Shown piece after piece: positions 33,277-42,481 of a DNA stretch of 64,000 nt. Source of the stretch: Pelovirga terrestris (GTDB lineage: Bacteria; Desulfobacterota; Desulfuromonadia; Desulfuromonadales; Geopsychrobacteraceae); the NCBI RefSeq assembly GCF_014773365.1, contig NZ_JACWUN010000010.1, positions 1 through 64,000 of the forward strand, given 5' to 3'. The translations under genes and the position numbers were made by a program. Position 1 is the first letter of the stretch. Each line of letters starts with the position of its first letter. The notes below the pieces were generated by a model. That model searched no databases. It worked only from the letters and a program-made list of their open reading frames with translations, and was not told the DNA's origin.

Positions 33277-34233
33277 ATGAGTCAGTACCTCGATTTTGAA
33301 AAACCCATTGCCGAACTGCATAATAAAATCAGTGAGTTGAGAGAATATTCGACTGACAATGTTGATTTTACCAGCGAAATCCAGAAGTTTGAAAAAAAGG
33401 CCGAACGCCTGAAAAAAGAGATCTATTCCAATTTGACCCGCTGGCAGCGCACCCAGTTGGCGCGGCATGCAGAGCGTCCCTATACCCTGGATTACATCGA
33501 ACGGATCTTCACCGACTGGTTTGAGATCCATGGCGATCGCAATTACCGTGATGACCCGGCCCTGGTCTGCGGTTTTGCCCGCATTGATGGCCAACCCTGT
33601 TGCGTTATCGGACATCAGAAAGGGCGCAATACCAAGGAAAAGGTCCACCGTAATTTTGGTATGCCCAATCCTGAGGGTTACCGCAAGGCTTTGCGGGTGA
33701 TGCAGTTGGCCGAGCAGTTTCGGCTGCCGATTTTCACCTTTGTCGATACCCCCGGAGCCTTTCCCGGTATCGGCGCTGAGGAGCGCGGTCAGGCCGAAGC
33801 CATCGCCAGAAACCTGCGTGAGATGGCCACCCTGACGGTGCCGGTGATTGTTACCGTGACCGGTGAGGGGGGTTCGGGGGGTGCCCTGGCGATTGCCGTG
33901 GGGAATCGGGTTTTAATGATGCAGTATTCCGTTTATGCGGTTATTTCGCCCGAAGGATGCGCGGCTATTCTCTGGAATGATGGCAGTAAAGGGCCACAGG
34001 CTGCTGAAGCATTGAAATTGACGGCGCAGGATGTCGACAGTTTGAAAACGGTGATTGACGATATTGTGCCGGAGCCTTCGGGTGGTGCCCATCAGAACCC
34101 GATTGAAGCTGCCGCCACCTTGAAACAATATCTCCTTAAACACTTGAATGAACTCCTTGAATATTCACCGGAAGGGCTGGTGGAACAACGCTATCAACGC
34201 TTCCGGGCGATGACCGAGATCGAGGAAGACTAA
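33277..34233 (+). CDS. accA: Acetyl-CoA carboxylase carboxyltransferase alpha subunit
   Basis: Transfers CO2 from carboxybiotin to acetyl-CoA, with AccD, in fatty-acid synthesis. The protein has 318 residues. The N-terminal coiled stretch is [20 protein letters not shown]. The CoA/biotin site motifs are [20 protein letters not shown] near 110, [20 protein letters not shown] near 155, and [15 protein letters not shown] near 195. The order dnaE-accA is common in proteobacteria. AGGGAG precedes the ATG by about 7 bases. Confidence 0.97.
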   Translation: MSQYLDFEKPIAELHNKISELREYSTDNVDFTSEIQKFEKKAERLKKEIYSNLTRWQRTQLARHAERPYTLDYIERIFTDWFEIHGDRNYRDDPALVCGFARIDGQPCCVIGHQKGRNTKEKVHRNFGMPNPEGYRKALRVMQLAEQFRLPIFTFVDTPGAFPGIGAEERGQAEAIARNLREMATLTVPVIVTVTGEGGSGGALAIAVGNRVLMMQYSVYAVISPEGCAAILWNDGSKGPQAAEALKLTAQDVDSLKTVIDDIVPEPSGGAHQNPIEAAATLKQYLLKHLNELLEYSPEGLVEQRYQRFRAMTEIEED

Positions 34234-34250
34234 CCTTCAGTGGTACCTAT

Positions 34251-35006
34251 ATGACATCTGCCCGGCGTGTTGTTCTGTTGTTCCTGTGTCTGACGTTGGT
34301 GCTTCTGCTCGCTGGCTGTGGTGGTCGCAGGTCTCCGGTCGTGCGGGTCGTCGATACGCCGGAAGCGCGCGAATTACCGGGTTGGCAGCGTCCTTATGAC
34401 GTAGACGGCATCCGTTATACGCCGTTGCGCGATCACCAGGGGTATCGTGAACGGGGTATTGCCAGCTGGTATGGTAAAGAATTTCATGGCCTGAAAACCA
34501 GTAACGGTGAAACTTATGACATGTACGGCATCAGTGCCGCCCATAAAACCCTCCCTATGGGAACGCTGGTACAGGTGACCCATCTGGGGACGGGTAAGCA
34601 GATTGACGTCCGTATCAATGACCGTGGACCTTTTGCCGCCGGGCGGATTATTGACCTCTCTTATGGTGCCGCTCGTCAACTGGGTACGGTTGAGGCAGGC
34701 TTGGCAGAGGTCGAAGTGGTTGCCATTGGGGGTTCTTATGTTCCCCCATTGCGTTCCGTGGCCGCTGTTAGTAACAGTTATGCTATTCAGGTTGCTGCCT
34801 TTGGGGTGGCGGCCAATGCCCACCAGTTGGCGAGTCGGATGCGTGAGCGCTTCGGCCATGCCCAGGTGGCAACGGCACTGATCAACGGGCAGGCGGTTCA
34901 TCGCGTGCGGGTGGGTGATTTTAATTCCCTTGAGAGCGCCGAACAACTGACCAGCCAGTTGATCGCAGAAGGGTACCGTGGCAGCTTTGTCGTCGTGTTC
35001 GAGTAA
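34251..35006 (+). CDS. rlpA: RlpA-like septal ring lytic transglycosylase with SPOR domain
   Basis: Lipoprotein of 251 residues. Lipobox LLAGC (C23). The double-psi beta-barrel RlpA domain is at about 65-160 (GIASWYGKEFHGLKTSNGET, with the catalytic-type Asp in INDRGPF). The SPOR domain is at about 175-250 (YAIQVAAFGVAANAHQLASR) and binds denuded peptidoglycan at the division site. RlpA cleaves naked glycan strands in studied species. It follows accA by 17 bp and is ended by a terminator at 35042. Confidence 0.92.
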   Translation: MTSARRVVLLFLCLTLVLLLAGCGGRRSPVVRVVDTPEARELPGWQRPYDVDGIRYTPLRDHQGYRERGIASWYGKEFHGLKTSNGETYDMYGISAAHKTLPMGTLVQVTHLGTGKQIDVRINDRGPFAAGRIIDLSYGAARQLGTVEAGLAEVEVVAIGGSYVPPLRSVAAVSNSYAIQVAAFGVAANAHQLASRMRERFGHAQVATALINGQAVHRVRVGDFNSLESAEQLTSQLIAEGYRGSFVVVFE

Positions 35007-35041
35007 GGGGGTTTTGGATTACAGCCGTTCGATAAATTCTA

Positions 35042-35071
35042 GGGCTCCATGGCTTCCATGGGGCTTTTTTT
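35042..35071 (+). terminator. Intrinsic terminator after rlpA
   Basis: GCTCCATGG and CCATGGGGC arms around CTT, then seven T. Confidence 0.75.
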
Positions 35072-35141
35072 GTCAGCCGGCTCATTGCTCAGATTTTTGT
35101 AGTTGGTTTGAATAACAAGGGTTTTAACCTAGGGAGTCCGC

Positions 35142-36083
35142 ATGGAATTGCTTCATCGTCAACCGGTGTTAGATGTCATCGATATCCTTGCGAGTCGTTA
35201 TCTGCAGGGGAAAATTAAAGCCCTTCGCACCGCGATGATCAGCCTGTTGGCGGAAGGGCATCTGCTGATCGAGGATATTCCGGGGCTGGGTAAAACCAGC
35301 CTGGCATTGGGTCTTGCCGCCGCTCTCGGGCTTGACTTCGGGCGCATCCAGTGCACCGGTGATCTGTTGCCGAGCGATATCACCGGTGTTTCCATTTTTA
35401 ATCGTGAGGAGAACCGTTTCCATTTCGTTAAGGGGCCGATTTTTAACCACCTTCTCCTGGTTGATGAAATCAACCGTACCTTGCCTAAAACCCAGAGTGC
35501 GTTACTTGAAGCGATGGAGGAGCAGCGCGTGACCCTCGAGGGGGTAACCTATCAGTTGCCGGAACCTTTTATGGTGATCGCCACCCAGAACCCGCTGGAT
35601 CATGTCGGGACCTTTCCCTTGCCGGAATCACAGCTTGATCGCTTTTTGATGACCACCGATATCGGTTATCCGCCGCCGGCGCTGGAACAACAGATCATCC
35701 GCCAGGGCAGTGTGCGCGAGGATCTGGCCCGTATCACGCCGTTGCTGACTCATGAGCAGATCATTGAAACGCGCCGGTTTGTCCGGAAAAAAATCATCCT
35801 GCACGAAAAGATTGCAGCTTATATCCACGAACTGCTGCAGCGCAGCCGTGATCACGGGTCCTTCGTTAACGGCATTTCAACCCGTGGTGGTATCAGCCTG
35901 GCGGCGGCGGCTCGCGCCCAGGCGTATCTGCAGGGGCGCGCCTTTGTCGTGCCGGAAGATGTTCAGGTGGTAGCGCTGGCGGTCATCTCTCACCGCCTGG
36001 AACTCCGCCCCGAACAGGATCATCTGAATAAAAAAGAGGTGTTGCGATCGCTACTCAAAGACATACCGGTGCCCGTCGTTTAA
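35142..36083 (+). CDS. moxR: MoxR-family AAA+ ATPase
   Basis: Protein of 313 residues. Walker A GLGKTSLALGLA near 50, Walker B LLVDEINRTLPKTQSALLEA near 110, sensor-1 MVIATQNPLDHVG near 147, and ESQLDRFLMTTDIGYP near 165. MoxR ATPases are chaperones that insert metals or help assemble complexes, and are typically encoded with DUF58 and transglutaminase-like proteins, as here. GGGAG lies 7 bases before the ATG. First gene of a three-gene operon. Confidence 0.92.
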   Translation: MELLHRQPVLDVIDILASRYLQGKIKALRTAMISLLAEGHLLIEDIPGLGKTSLALGLAAALGLDFGRIQCTGDLLPSDITGVSIFNREENRFHFVKGPIFNHLLLVDEINRTLPKTQSALLEAMEEQRVTLEGVTYQLPEPFMVIATQNPLDHVGTFPLPESQLDRFLMTTDIGYPPPALEQQIIRQGSVREDLARITPLLTHEQIIETRRFVRKKIILHEKIAAYIHELLQRSRDHGSFVNGISTRGGISLAAAARAQAYLQGRAFVVPEDVQVVALAVISHRLELRPEQDHLNKKEVLRSLLKDIPVPVV

Positions 36084-36937
36084 GGTTAACCCGTGCCGGT
36101 GCTTTTTATCTTGCCCTGACCCTGCTTTTCGGGTTTGCTGCGGTCAATACCGGCAACAATCTGCTCTATCTGTTGGTCTCGGCATTGCTCGGTTTCATGG
36201 CGGTTACCGGTTTCTGCGGCCACCGTAACCTGCACCATCTTGAATTGCGTCTGCTCCCTTCTGCCGATCTGTTTGCCGCAACCCCCGGGGCCTTGAGGAT
36301 CCGCATCAGTAATCGCCAGCGCTATGTGCCGCTATATTTGCTTCAAGTCGGTATCGGCGAGGACAAGGTCATAGTGCCGACGCTTGCCGCCGGCGGCAGT
36401 GAGGTGATTGATATGGCCCTGACAATGGAACGGCGCGGTATGCAGCCGGCACCTAAGATTCAGGTCTTGTCCTGTTTTCCTGTCAACTTTTTTGTCCGTT
36501 CTTTTGATTATGACCCCGCCAGGACCCTGCTGGTTTATCCGCGCCCACTGCCAACACCGTTACCCATGAATCAGGACGCCCGAGGCTTTGCGAGGGAAGA
36601 ACAGATCACCATGCCTGGTGGTGATGGCGATCTGCGCAGTATTGAAGATTATCGCCCCGGAGATTCCCCCCGGGCGATTCATTGGAAGCTGTCGGCCCGT
36701 CACGATGTCCTGAAAACCAAATTGTTGAACCGTCAGGCGGCAGCAACCAGGGTCATCAACCCAGAACAATTTGACGGCCCGCTGGAAGAGCGTCTGGGCC
36801 GCTGCGCCTATCTGGTCAATCGCTGTCTTCAGCAGCAGTGTGCGGTCGGGCTGGTGATCGGGGCCAAGCGCATTGCGCCCGGCCTGGGGCGCAGCCATCA
36901 GGTGCGCCTGCTCAAGGAGCTGGCGTTGTATGAGTAA
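36047..36937 (+). CDS. DUF58 family protein (no canonical start codon found)
   Basis: DUF58 proteins have two N-terminal helices, then a von Willebrand-like domain. Both helices are visible (TRAGAFYLALTLLFGFAAVN then LLYLLVSALLGFMAVTGF), and the motif YRPGDSPRAIHWKLSARHD near residue 210 is diagnostic. The frame opens after a stop at 36029-36031, but there is no ATG, GTG or TTG before helix 1. An ATC at 36047 has an AAAGAGGT 6 bases ahead and would give the expected N-terminus. The nearest normal start, TTG 36173, would delete helix 1. The gene overlaps moxR and the following gene. Confidence 0.75.
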   Translation: MATQRHTGARRLRLTRAGAFYLALTLLFGFAAVNTGNNLLYLLVSALLGFMAVTGFCGHRNLHHLELRLLPSADLFAATPGALRIRISNRQRYVPLYLLQVGIGEDKVIVPTLAAGGSEVIDMALTMERRGMQPAPKIQVLSCFPVNFFVRSFDYDPARTLLVYPRPLPTPLPMNQDARGFAREEQITMPGGDGDLRSIEDYRPGDSPRAIHWKLSARHDVLKTKLLNRQAAATRVINPEQFDGPLEERLGRCAYLVNRCLQQQCAVGLVIGAKRIAPGLGRSHQVRLLKELALYE

Positions 36938-38882
36938 CCTCCAGCGCTTATTGAACTGGTTACTGTATGCCGCGGCCTTGCTGGCGCTGCTGCCGGTTTT
37001 CCCCTTTGTTGCCCTGTGGGTGCAGATTTTTCTCGCAACCGGTGTGGTTGCCGGCTGGTTACGTCCACGGTTGGTGTGGCACCAGGCTTTCGACCGTCTG
37101 GCAATGCTGGTGACAACTGTTGCCGTGGTGGTTAATGCTCTGCAGCTAACCTTGACCGACGTGGCACTGCCACTGGTGCAGGTACTGTGCATCCTGCTGG
37201 CAGCGCGATTGGCGAGTGAAAAAACGCCGCGCAACATACTCCAGTCCTTTGTGCTGGCATTGACGCTTCTGGCCGCTTCGTCACTGTTGACACTGGATAT
37301 GGTCTATCTGGTCTATCTGGTTTTGATGATTCTGATCTTGAGCGCTGGACTGGTCTTGTTGAGCTTTGTCAATGTTGATCCCGCCATCCAGCTATCGGTT
37401 CAGGCGCTGAAAGGGTTAATCTTTTTTCTTCTGGTTATTCCCGTGATCACGCTGGTGCTGATGGCCGCGTTTTTCTTTATTCTGCCCCGTACCCCGACCC
37501 CGTTGTGGACTATTGTCGGCCAGAAAGGAACTGCCGTTGCCGGTATGAGTGATCAGGTGCGGCCCGGGAGCTTTTCAGATCTGGCCGGCACCGGAGAGAT
37601 TGCTTTTCGTGCTGAAACGGCTGAACTGCCGGCACAGCTGCTCTACTGGCGCGGCATTGTTCTTGATCAGGCCGATGGTCACATCTGGCGGCGCAGCAAT
37701 CGTCAACCGGATGAACAGTTCCGACCAGCAACAGCTAACGGGCAGCAGGTGGTTGTTTACGCCGAGCCCAAGTCTGACCCATATCTGGTTGCTCTTGATC
37801 GCAGCGATCGTCTGCAGGGGGTGTCGCATCGCAGTGAAACCGATGGCGTTTTTGTCCGTCAGCGCCAGGATTATCAGCGTACCACCTATCGCGCAACAGG
37901 ATGGCCACAAGGGGTTGCCCGTTTAAGGGGTTCTGCCGATCTGTACCTCAGTGTGCCGGAAACCCTTTCCTCCCAAGTGCGTCAGGCTGTGGCATCCATC
38001 AACGTTGAAAACCTTGGCTTTGCCGAGCGGGTTGCTGAGCTTGAGGGGTTCTTTCTGCGCCGGCAACTCAGTTATTCGGCCGAAAACCTGCCACAAACAG
38101 AAACTCCAGTGGCTACTTTTCTCTTCGATTCGCGACGCGGCTACTGCGAACATTTTGCTTCAGCCTTCGCGGTGATGTTACGCCTGATGGATGTCCCGAC
38201 GCGGCTGGTCGGTGGTTACCTGGGAGGAACCTACAATCGTTTCGGCGAATTTTATCTGGTGACAGAGGATCGCGCCCATGTCTGGGTTGAGGCGTTAAAT
38301 GATCAGGGGGAGTGGGTGCGGATTGATCCCAGCCGTCTTGCAATCAATGCCGATCAGGCATTTTCTGCCGCAGTGGCTGAGCGTGGTTACGTGCAAAGCC
38401 TTACGGACGCCCTTTTTCATCTATGGACCCGGCGCGTTCTCAACTTCGATGTCCAGCAACAGTTCCAGTTGTTGCGGGAAACATCCACCAGACTTGGGCT
38501 GTTACGCCAGATCAATGTCCCCTCGCTGGTCGCTGTGATGATGATTATGGCGCTGGGTCTTGTCGTTGTTCTCGCCTGGAAGCGCCGCTGGGGGACAAAA
38601 AACAAGGGTTTGCTGCATTCCTATCTGCGCCAGGTTGCCCGCTGTGCAGGGTTGCAGCGTCTGCCCCCTGAATTAGGGTTGTATCAACTGGCGCACCTCA
38701 GTGGCCACCCTTTGTGCCGCGAGTTTGCCGACCTCTATGGAGCCGCCCTCTATGGTGGGAAAAGGCTTGATTCTTCCCAAAACAAACGATTAAGAGATGT
38801 CGTACGCCAGCTTAAAAAGGAACGATTTGTTATTGAGGTTGCATTGCCGCAATGCCTTGGCGATAATAGCCGTTCTGAATGA
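36930..38882 (+). CDS. Transglutaminase-like TgpA family membrane protein
   Basis: Protein of 650 residues. About six membrane helices fill residues 10-195 (LLYAAALLALLPVFPFVALW first). A periplasmic transglutaminase domain is near 400-480 with its Cys-His-Asp triad in GYCEHFASAFAVML, DRAHVWVEAL and WVRIDPSRLA. A last helix is near 535 (AVMMIMALGLVVVLAW), followed by a cytoplasmic C-terminal tail. The start ATG 36930 overlaps the DUF58 stop. Together with MoxR and DUF58 it forms the widespread MoxR-DUF58-transglutaminase operon. Confidence 0.88.
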   Translation: MSNLQRLLNWLLYAAALLALLPVFPFVALWVQIFLATGVVAGWLRPRLVWHQAFDRLAMLVTTVAVVVNALQLTLTDVALPLVQVLCILLAARLASEKTPRNILQSFVLALTLLAASSLLTLDMVYLVYLVLMILILSAGLVLLSFVNVDPAIQLSVQALKGLIFFLLVIPVITLVLMAAFFFILPRTPTPLWTIVGQKGTAVAGMSDQVRPGSFSDLAGTGEIAFRAETAELPAQLLYWRGIVLDQADGHIWRRSNRQPDEQFRPATANGQQVVVYAEPKSDPYLVALDRSDRLQGVSHRSETDGVFVRQRQDYQRTTYRATGWPQGVARLRGSADLYLSVPETLSSQVRQAVASINVENLGFAERVAELEGFFLRRQLSYSAENLPQTETPVATFLFDSRRGYCEHFASAFAVMLRLMDVPTRLVGGYLGGTYNRFGEFYLVTEDRAHVWVEALNDQGEWVRIDPSRLAINADQAFSAAVAERGYVQSLTDALFHLWTRRVLNFDVQQQFQLLRETSTRLGLLRQINVPSLVAVMMIMALGLVVVLAWKRRWGTKNKGLLHSYLRQVARCAGLQRLPPELGLYQLAHLSGHPLCREFADLYGAALYGGKRLDSSQNKRLRDVVRQLKKERFVIEVALPQCLGDNSRSE

Positions 38883-38913
38883 TCTTGTGAAACAACTCTG
38901 AAAGGATATTACC

Positions 38914-39135
38914 ATGCCCTACATAGAGGTCAACGTCACCAAAGGTGCGACCAATGAACAAAAAGCTCAACTCGTTGAGGGGATTACCGATTTGATGGTC
39001 AAAGTAATGAATAAAAATCCTTATTCAACCCACGTGGTGATCAAAGAAGTTGAAACGGAAAGCTGGGGGATTTCCGGCAAATCGGTCAAGCGCCTGCGCG
39101 CCGAAGGCAATACCGCGAACATTTCCAAGGTCTGA
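38914..39135 (+). CDS. 4-oxalocrotonate tautomerase family protein
   Basis: Protein of 73 residues. After removal of Met, Pro1 (MPYIEVNVTKG) would be the catalytic base typical of 4-OT enzymes. The conserved KAQLVEGITDLMVKVMNKNP helix and a STHVVIKEVETESWGISGKS strand follow. 4-OT homologues isomerise beta,gamma-unsaturated acids, but most are of unknown substrate. It is somewhat longer than the common 62 residues. It lies 31 bp after the transglutaminase gene. Confidence 0.9.
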   Translation: MPYIEVNVTKGATNEQKAQLVEGITDLMVKVMNKNPYSTHVVIKEVETESWGISGKSVKRLRAEGNTANISKV

Positions 39136-39150
39136 TGGCGGGGAGGCAGT

Positions 39151-39372
39151 ATGTCGAATCCTGGTGAATTTCTCCAGGCCTGCGCTGCCGGAAAGATCTG
39201 GGTGTATTGCTCCTCGTGCCGTGACGCTAAAAACCTCAACCTGGTGGAGCACATTGACTGCATAGCCAATCAATCCTATTGGGGCAGTGAGCCCTGGTGG
39301 CACGATACCCGCGTTTTTCATTGCCCTGATTGTGGCACGCAGCAGCAATCCCAGATCGAATATCACCCTTGA
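39151..39372 (+). CDS. Small zinc-ribbon-like protein of unknown function
   Basis: Protein of 73 residues with two Cys pairs, CSSC (near 20) and CPDC (near 58), probably one zinc site. No family recognised. It lies 15 bp after the tautomerase gene with a GGGGAGG 7 bases before the ATG and is closed by a terminator, so it is probably real. Confidence 0.6.
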   Translation: MSNPGEFLQACAAGKIWVYCSSCRDAKNLNLVEHIDCIANQSYWGSEPWWHDTRVFHCPDCGTQQQSQIEYHP

Positions 39373-39398
39373 TTGTTCCTTTTGTCTTTCAAACTTCA

Positions 39399-39422
39399 GC
39401 CCGCTGCCAGCGGGTTTTTTTT
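39399..39422 (+). terminator. Intrinsic terminator
   Basis: CCCGCTG-CCAGCGGG stem with eight T following. It ends the moxR-tautomerase-zinc-ribbon run. The bases from here to 39755 hold no gene that I can support. Confidence 0.75.
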
Positions 39423-39755
39423 ATGGTTATTTTGGTGTATCTGATCAGCACCGGGCCTTTGAATCCTATGTCAAGAGACGCTTTTCGTCATCCATGACCA
39501 CTTGTTGTCGCCGTCCATGGCGAGAAAAAACCCTTGCCACAGGACCCCCGACCCTGCGCGCAAGACAGCCGCTGAATCGTTGCGTTCTGGTTAAAGATCG
39601 GGCCCGTTTATTTTTCTATTTGTTGAAGTTCAGCAAATAATCGCTAGACTGGAAGTCGACATGAATTCACTATACATTCTTTAAATCATATATATAATTA
39701 AAAGAATTAATGATCTTATTTGAATTGCCTGTTTGCGAAAAAGGAGAGAAGCAAT

Positions 39756-41165
39756 ATGACAAATTATGACTACGATATCATTACCATCGGCGTTGGCCCG
39801 GCCGGATTGGTGGTTTCGGCAATGGGTTCGGAAATGGGGCTGAAGGTCTGTGCCATTGAGAAGGCCAAGGTCGGTGGGGAATGTATGAACGCCGGCTGCA
39901 TTCCCAGCAAAGCCTTGTTGCGGATGGCAAAAACCCGCCATGCGGTGACCAAGTTTCCGGCGATGCAGATGGAAGAGATGCGTGAACCGGAGGTCAAGGA
40001 TCCTTTCTCCCTGATTCAGGAGCAGCTTAAAGCCGTAGTCGCCAAGTACGATAAAAAGCTCGGCAAGGTTGATATGGTCAAGGGTGAAGCGCGTTTTGTT
40101 GATGCCCACACCGTCGAGGTTGACGGACGGCAGATCAGCGCCAGGCGGATTTTCATCTGCACCGGTACGCGCCCGGCCAAACCATCGATTCCAGGGCTTG
40201 ATACCATCGATAATCTACTGACCAACGAAAATCTGTTTCATCTCGAAGTGATGCCCAAAAGTATGCTGATTATCGGTGGTGGGGCTATTGGCGCCGAGAT
40301 GGCTCAGGCTTTTTCGCGTATGGGGTGCCGGACAACGATCGTACAGATGGATCCCCATTTGCTGCCCTTTGCCGATCGCTTTGCCGGTGAGTTGCTTGAG
40401 GAGTGTTTCAAAAAAGAGGGTATTGCTGTCTACAACAGCCGTTCCATCACCTCGGTTACTAAAAATGAACAGGGCAATGTTGTTCTGACCACCAAGGAAG
40501 GGGAAACCCTTGAAGCTGAGCGCTTGCTGCTCGCAGCCGGTCGGACGCCGGTGATTGACAAACTGGATCTGGAAAAAGCGGGGGTTCAGTATACGCCCAA
40601 AGGGATACCGGTCAATGCCAACCTGCAGACCAATGTTCCCAACATTTTTGCGGTGGGAGACTGCAATGGTAACTACCTGTTCTCCCATGCGGCAATGCAC
40701 CAGGGAATGATCGCCCTGATGAATATTATGCGCCCCTGGCCTTTCAAAAAGGACTTCAAGAAATATGTTGTGCCCTGGACGGTGTTTACCGAACCACAGG
40801 TGTCGTCCGTCGGGCTGCGTGAAGCCGACCTGATTGCTGCCGGCATCAAATACGAGGTGATTGAAGCCAAATATGCTGATTACGGCGCGGCGATTGCCGA
40901 ACAGGTCACCACCGGATCGGTGCGGGTCCTGGCGAGCAAATACGGCAAGATCTACGGGGCTTCAGTGATCGGCGAGGGTTCTGCAGAAATGATTAACGAG
41001 TGGGCCCTGGCGATTCAGAAGAAAATCCGTCTGGTCGATATCATGCTGCTACAGCACTCGTTCCCGAGCATGTCGTTCATGAATAAATCGATCGGCGAAA
41101 TGTGGATGATGGGGATGCTAAAGAATGAAACAATGAAGAAGATGATGACCAAGATGCTGAAATAG
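39756..41165 (+). CDS. Dihydrolipoamide dehydrogenase/mercuric reductase-like flavoprotein
   Basis: Pyridine nucleotide-disulfide oxidoreductase of 469 residues. FAD motif GVGPAGLVVSAMG at 12-24. The redox Cys pair is in GGECMNAGCIPSKALL (C-x4-C near 44-49). NAD-binding GGGAIGAEMAQAFSRMG near 175, second FAD motif FAVGDCNG near 305, and a C-terminal dimerisation domain. The C-terminal active-site His-Glu region (QHSFPSMSF) is altered compared with true lipoamide dehydrogenases, so the substrate may differ. Start ATG 39756 with AAGGAG 11 bases upstream. It stands alone. Confidence 0.85.
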   Translation: MTNYDYDIITIGVGPAGLVVSAMGSEMGLKVCAIEKAKVGGECMNAGCIPSKALLRMAKTRHAVTKFPAMQMEEMREPEVKDPFSLIQEQLKAVVAKYDKKLGKVDMVKGEARFVDAHTVEVDGRQISARRIFICTGTRPAKPSIPGLDTIDNLLTNENLFHLEVMPKSMLIIGGGAIGAEMAQAFSRMGCRTTIVQMDPHLLPFADRFAGELLEECFKKEGIAVYNSRSITSVTKNEQGNVVLTTKEGETLEAERLLLAAGRTPVIDKLDLEKAGVQYTPKGIPVNANLQTNVPNIFAVGDCNGNYLFSHAAMHQGMIALMNIMRPWPFKKDFKKYVVPWTVFTEPQVSSVGLREADLIAAGIKYEVIEAKYADYGAAIAEQVTTGSVRVLASKYGKIYGASVIGEGSAEMINEWALAIQKKIRLVDIMLLQHSFPSMSFMNKSIGEMWMMGMLKNETMKKMMTKMLK

Positions 41166-41213
41166 TCATTATTCCAGGGGCAGTTTCACCCCCCTGTTGT
41201 TGCTTAACTAGAT

Positions 41214-41246
41214 GCGGGCAGGCCAGCGATTTGCTGGTCTGCCCGC
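41214..41246. terminator. Strong hairpin between convergent genes
   Basis: GCGGGCAG...CCAGC and GCTGG...CTGCCCGC arms form a long stem; a T-rich stretch follows on the plus side. It ends the flavoprotein gene and perhaps tgt. Confidence 0.6.
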
Positions 41247-41275
41247 TGTTTGGTTTGGATGCGTTTTCTTTGCTT

Positions 41276-42391
41276 TCACTTCCCCGATGAAAAATATTCT
41301 CCCAGAAAGTCAGCCTTAAAAGCGGCAAAATCACCTGCCTCAATCGCCGTACGTGCCTGTGCTACCATGTTCAGATAAAAACGCACATTGTGAATGGCTG
41401 ACAGGGTTGCTGATAGAATTTCGTTGGCATTGAACAGGTGATGGAGATAGGCGCGGCTGAAATTAGTGCAGCAATAGCAGTCGCAGGAGGGATCAACGGG
41501 GAAAAAGTCGCGGCGGAAATTGCGATTGGTCAGGCGGATTTTTCCGCGCCTGGTAAACAGGGTAGCGCTGCGGGCATAGCGGGTTGGAATGACGCAATCA
41601 AACATATCCATGCCGCGCTCAATCGATTCAAGAATATCCTCCGGTAGCCCAACCCCCATCAGGTAGCGCGGCTTATGCTGCGGCATGTGGGGTTCCGTGT
41701 CGTCAACCACTTTTTTCAACAGCTCCAGCCCCTCACCAACGCTGACGCCGCCAATCGCGTAACCGGGAAAACCAAGGGCTGCCAGTTGCTTGGCGCACTG
41801 ACGCCTTAAATCCGGGTAGACGCTGCCTTGAACGATACCGAACAGGGCCTGCTCATCAGGACGTTGGTGATGCTGCAGACAGATTTCGGCCCAACGCAGG
41901 GTTTTGTTGATCGATTTGGCCGAATAGTCATAAGTGGCGGGATAGGGAATACACTCATCAAAAGCCATCATGATATCAGAGCCTAAATCGTTCTGAATCT
42001 GCATCGCTTCTTTAGGGCCGAGAAAAATTTCATCACCGGTTCCCTCGTGACGAAAATGTACCCCATCTTCACCAATCTTTTTGTTAGGTAGGGAAAAAAC
42101 CTGAAAGCCGCCGCTGTCGGTAAGGATCGGTCGTTCCCAGTTCATGAACCGGTGAAGGCCGCCGGCTTTCTTGATTAATGCTTCACCGGGTTTCAGATGC
42201 AGGTGGTAGGTATTGGAGAGGATAATCTGCGCCTGTGTTTCTTCAACCTGGGCCGGGGTCATGGCTTTAAGAGCCCCATGGGTGCCGACCGGCATGAAAA
42301 TCGGGGTTTCAATGGTGCCGTGAGGGGTTTCTAGTCGACCGCGGCGGGCACGGGTTTGCGGATCTTGCGCTAGCAAGGTAAAGTGGAACAT
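41276..42391 (-). CDS. tgt: tRNA-guanine transglycosylase
   Basis: Inserts preQ1 into the wobble position of tRNAs with GUN anticodons. The protein has 371 residues. Catalytic Asp in ILTDSGGFQVFSL near 93; the second Asp is in MDMFDCVIPTRYARS near 265. Zinc ligands are in DCDCYCCTNFSRAYLHHLF (three Cys and a His) near 305-330. Stand-alone, divergent from the Cas6-like gene. Confidence 0.96.
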   Translation of the reverse strand: MFHFTLLAQDPQTRARRGRLETPHGTIETPIFMPVGTHGALKAMTPAQVEETQAQIILSNTYHLHLKPGEALIKKAGGLHRFMNWERPILTDSGGFQVFSLPNKKIGEDGVHFRHEGTGDEIFLGPKEAMQIQNDLGSDIMMAFDECIPYPATYDYSAKSINKTLRWAEICLQHHQRPDEQALFGIVQGSVYPDLRRQCAKQLAALGFPGYAIGGVSVGEGLELLKKVVDDTEPHMPQHKPRYLMGVGLPEDILESIERGMDMFDCVIPTRYARSATLFTRRGKIRLTNRNFRRDFFPVDPSCDCYCCTNFSRAYLHHLFNANEILSATLSAIHNVRFYLNMVAQARTAIEAGDFAAFKADFLGEYFSSGK

Positions 42392-42481
42392 CTGATATTT
42401 CTCCTGTTAGGCCATATTGCCGATTGACGCGTCTGACGTATAACAAAATCTACGTTCGCTTGCAATCACAACGGAGGGTTA

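Noticed and set aside
39423-39755. Small gene in the gap before the flavoprotein gene
   Set aside because: Only short frames without RBS or protein-like composition.
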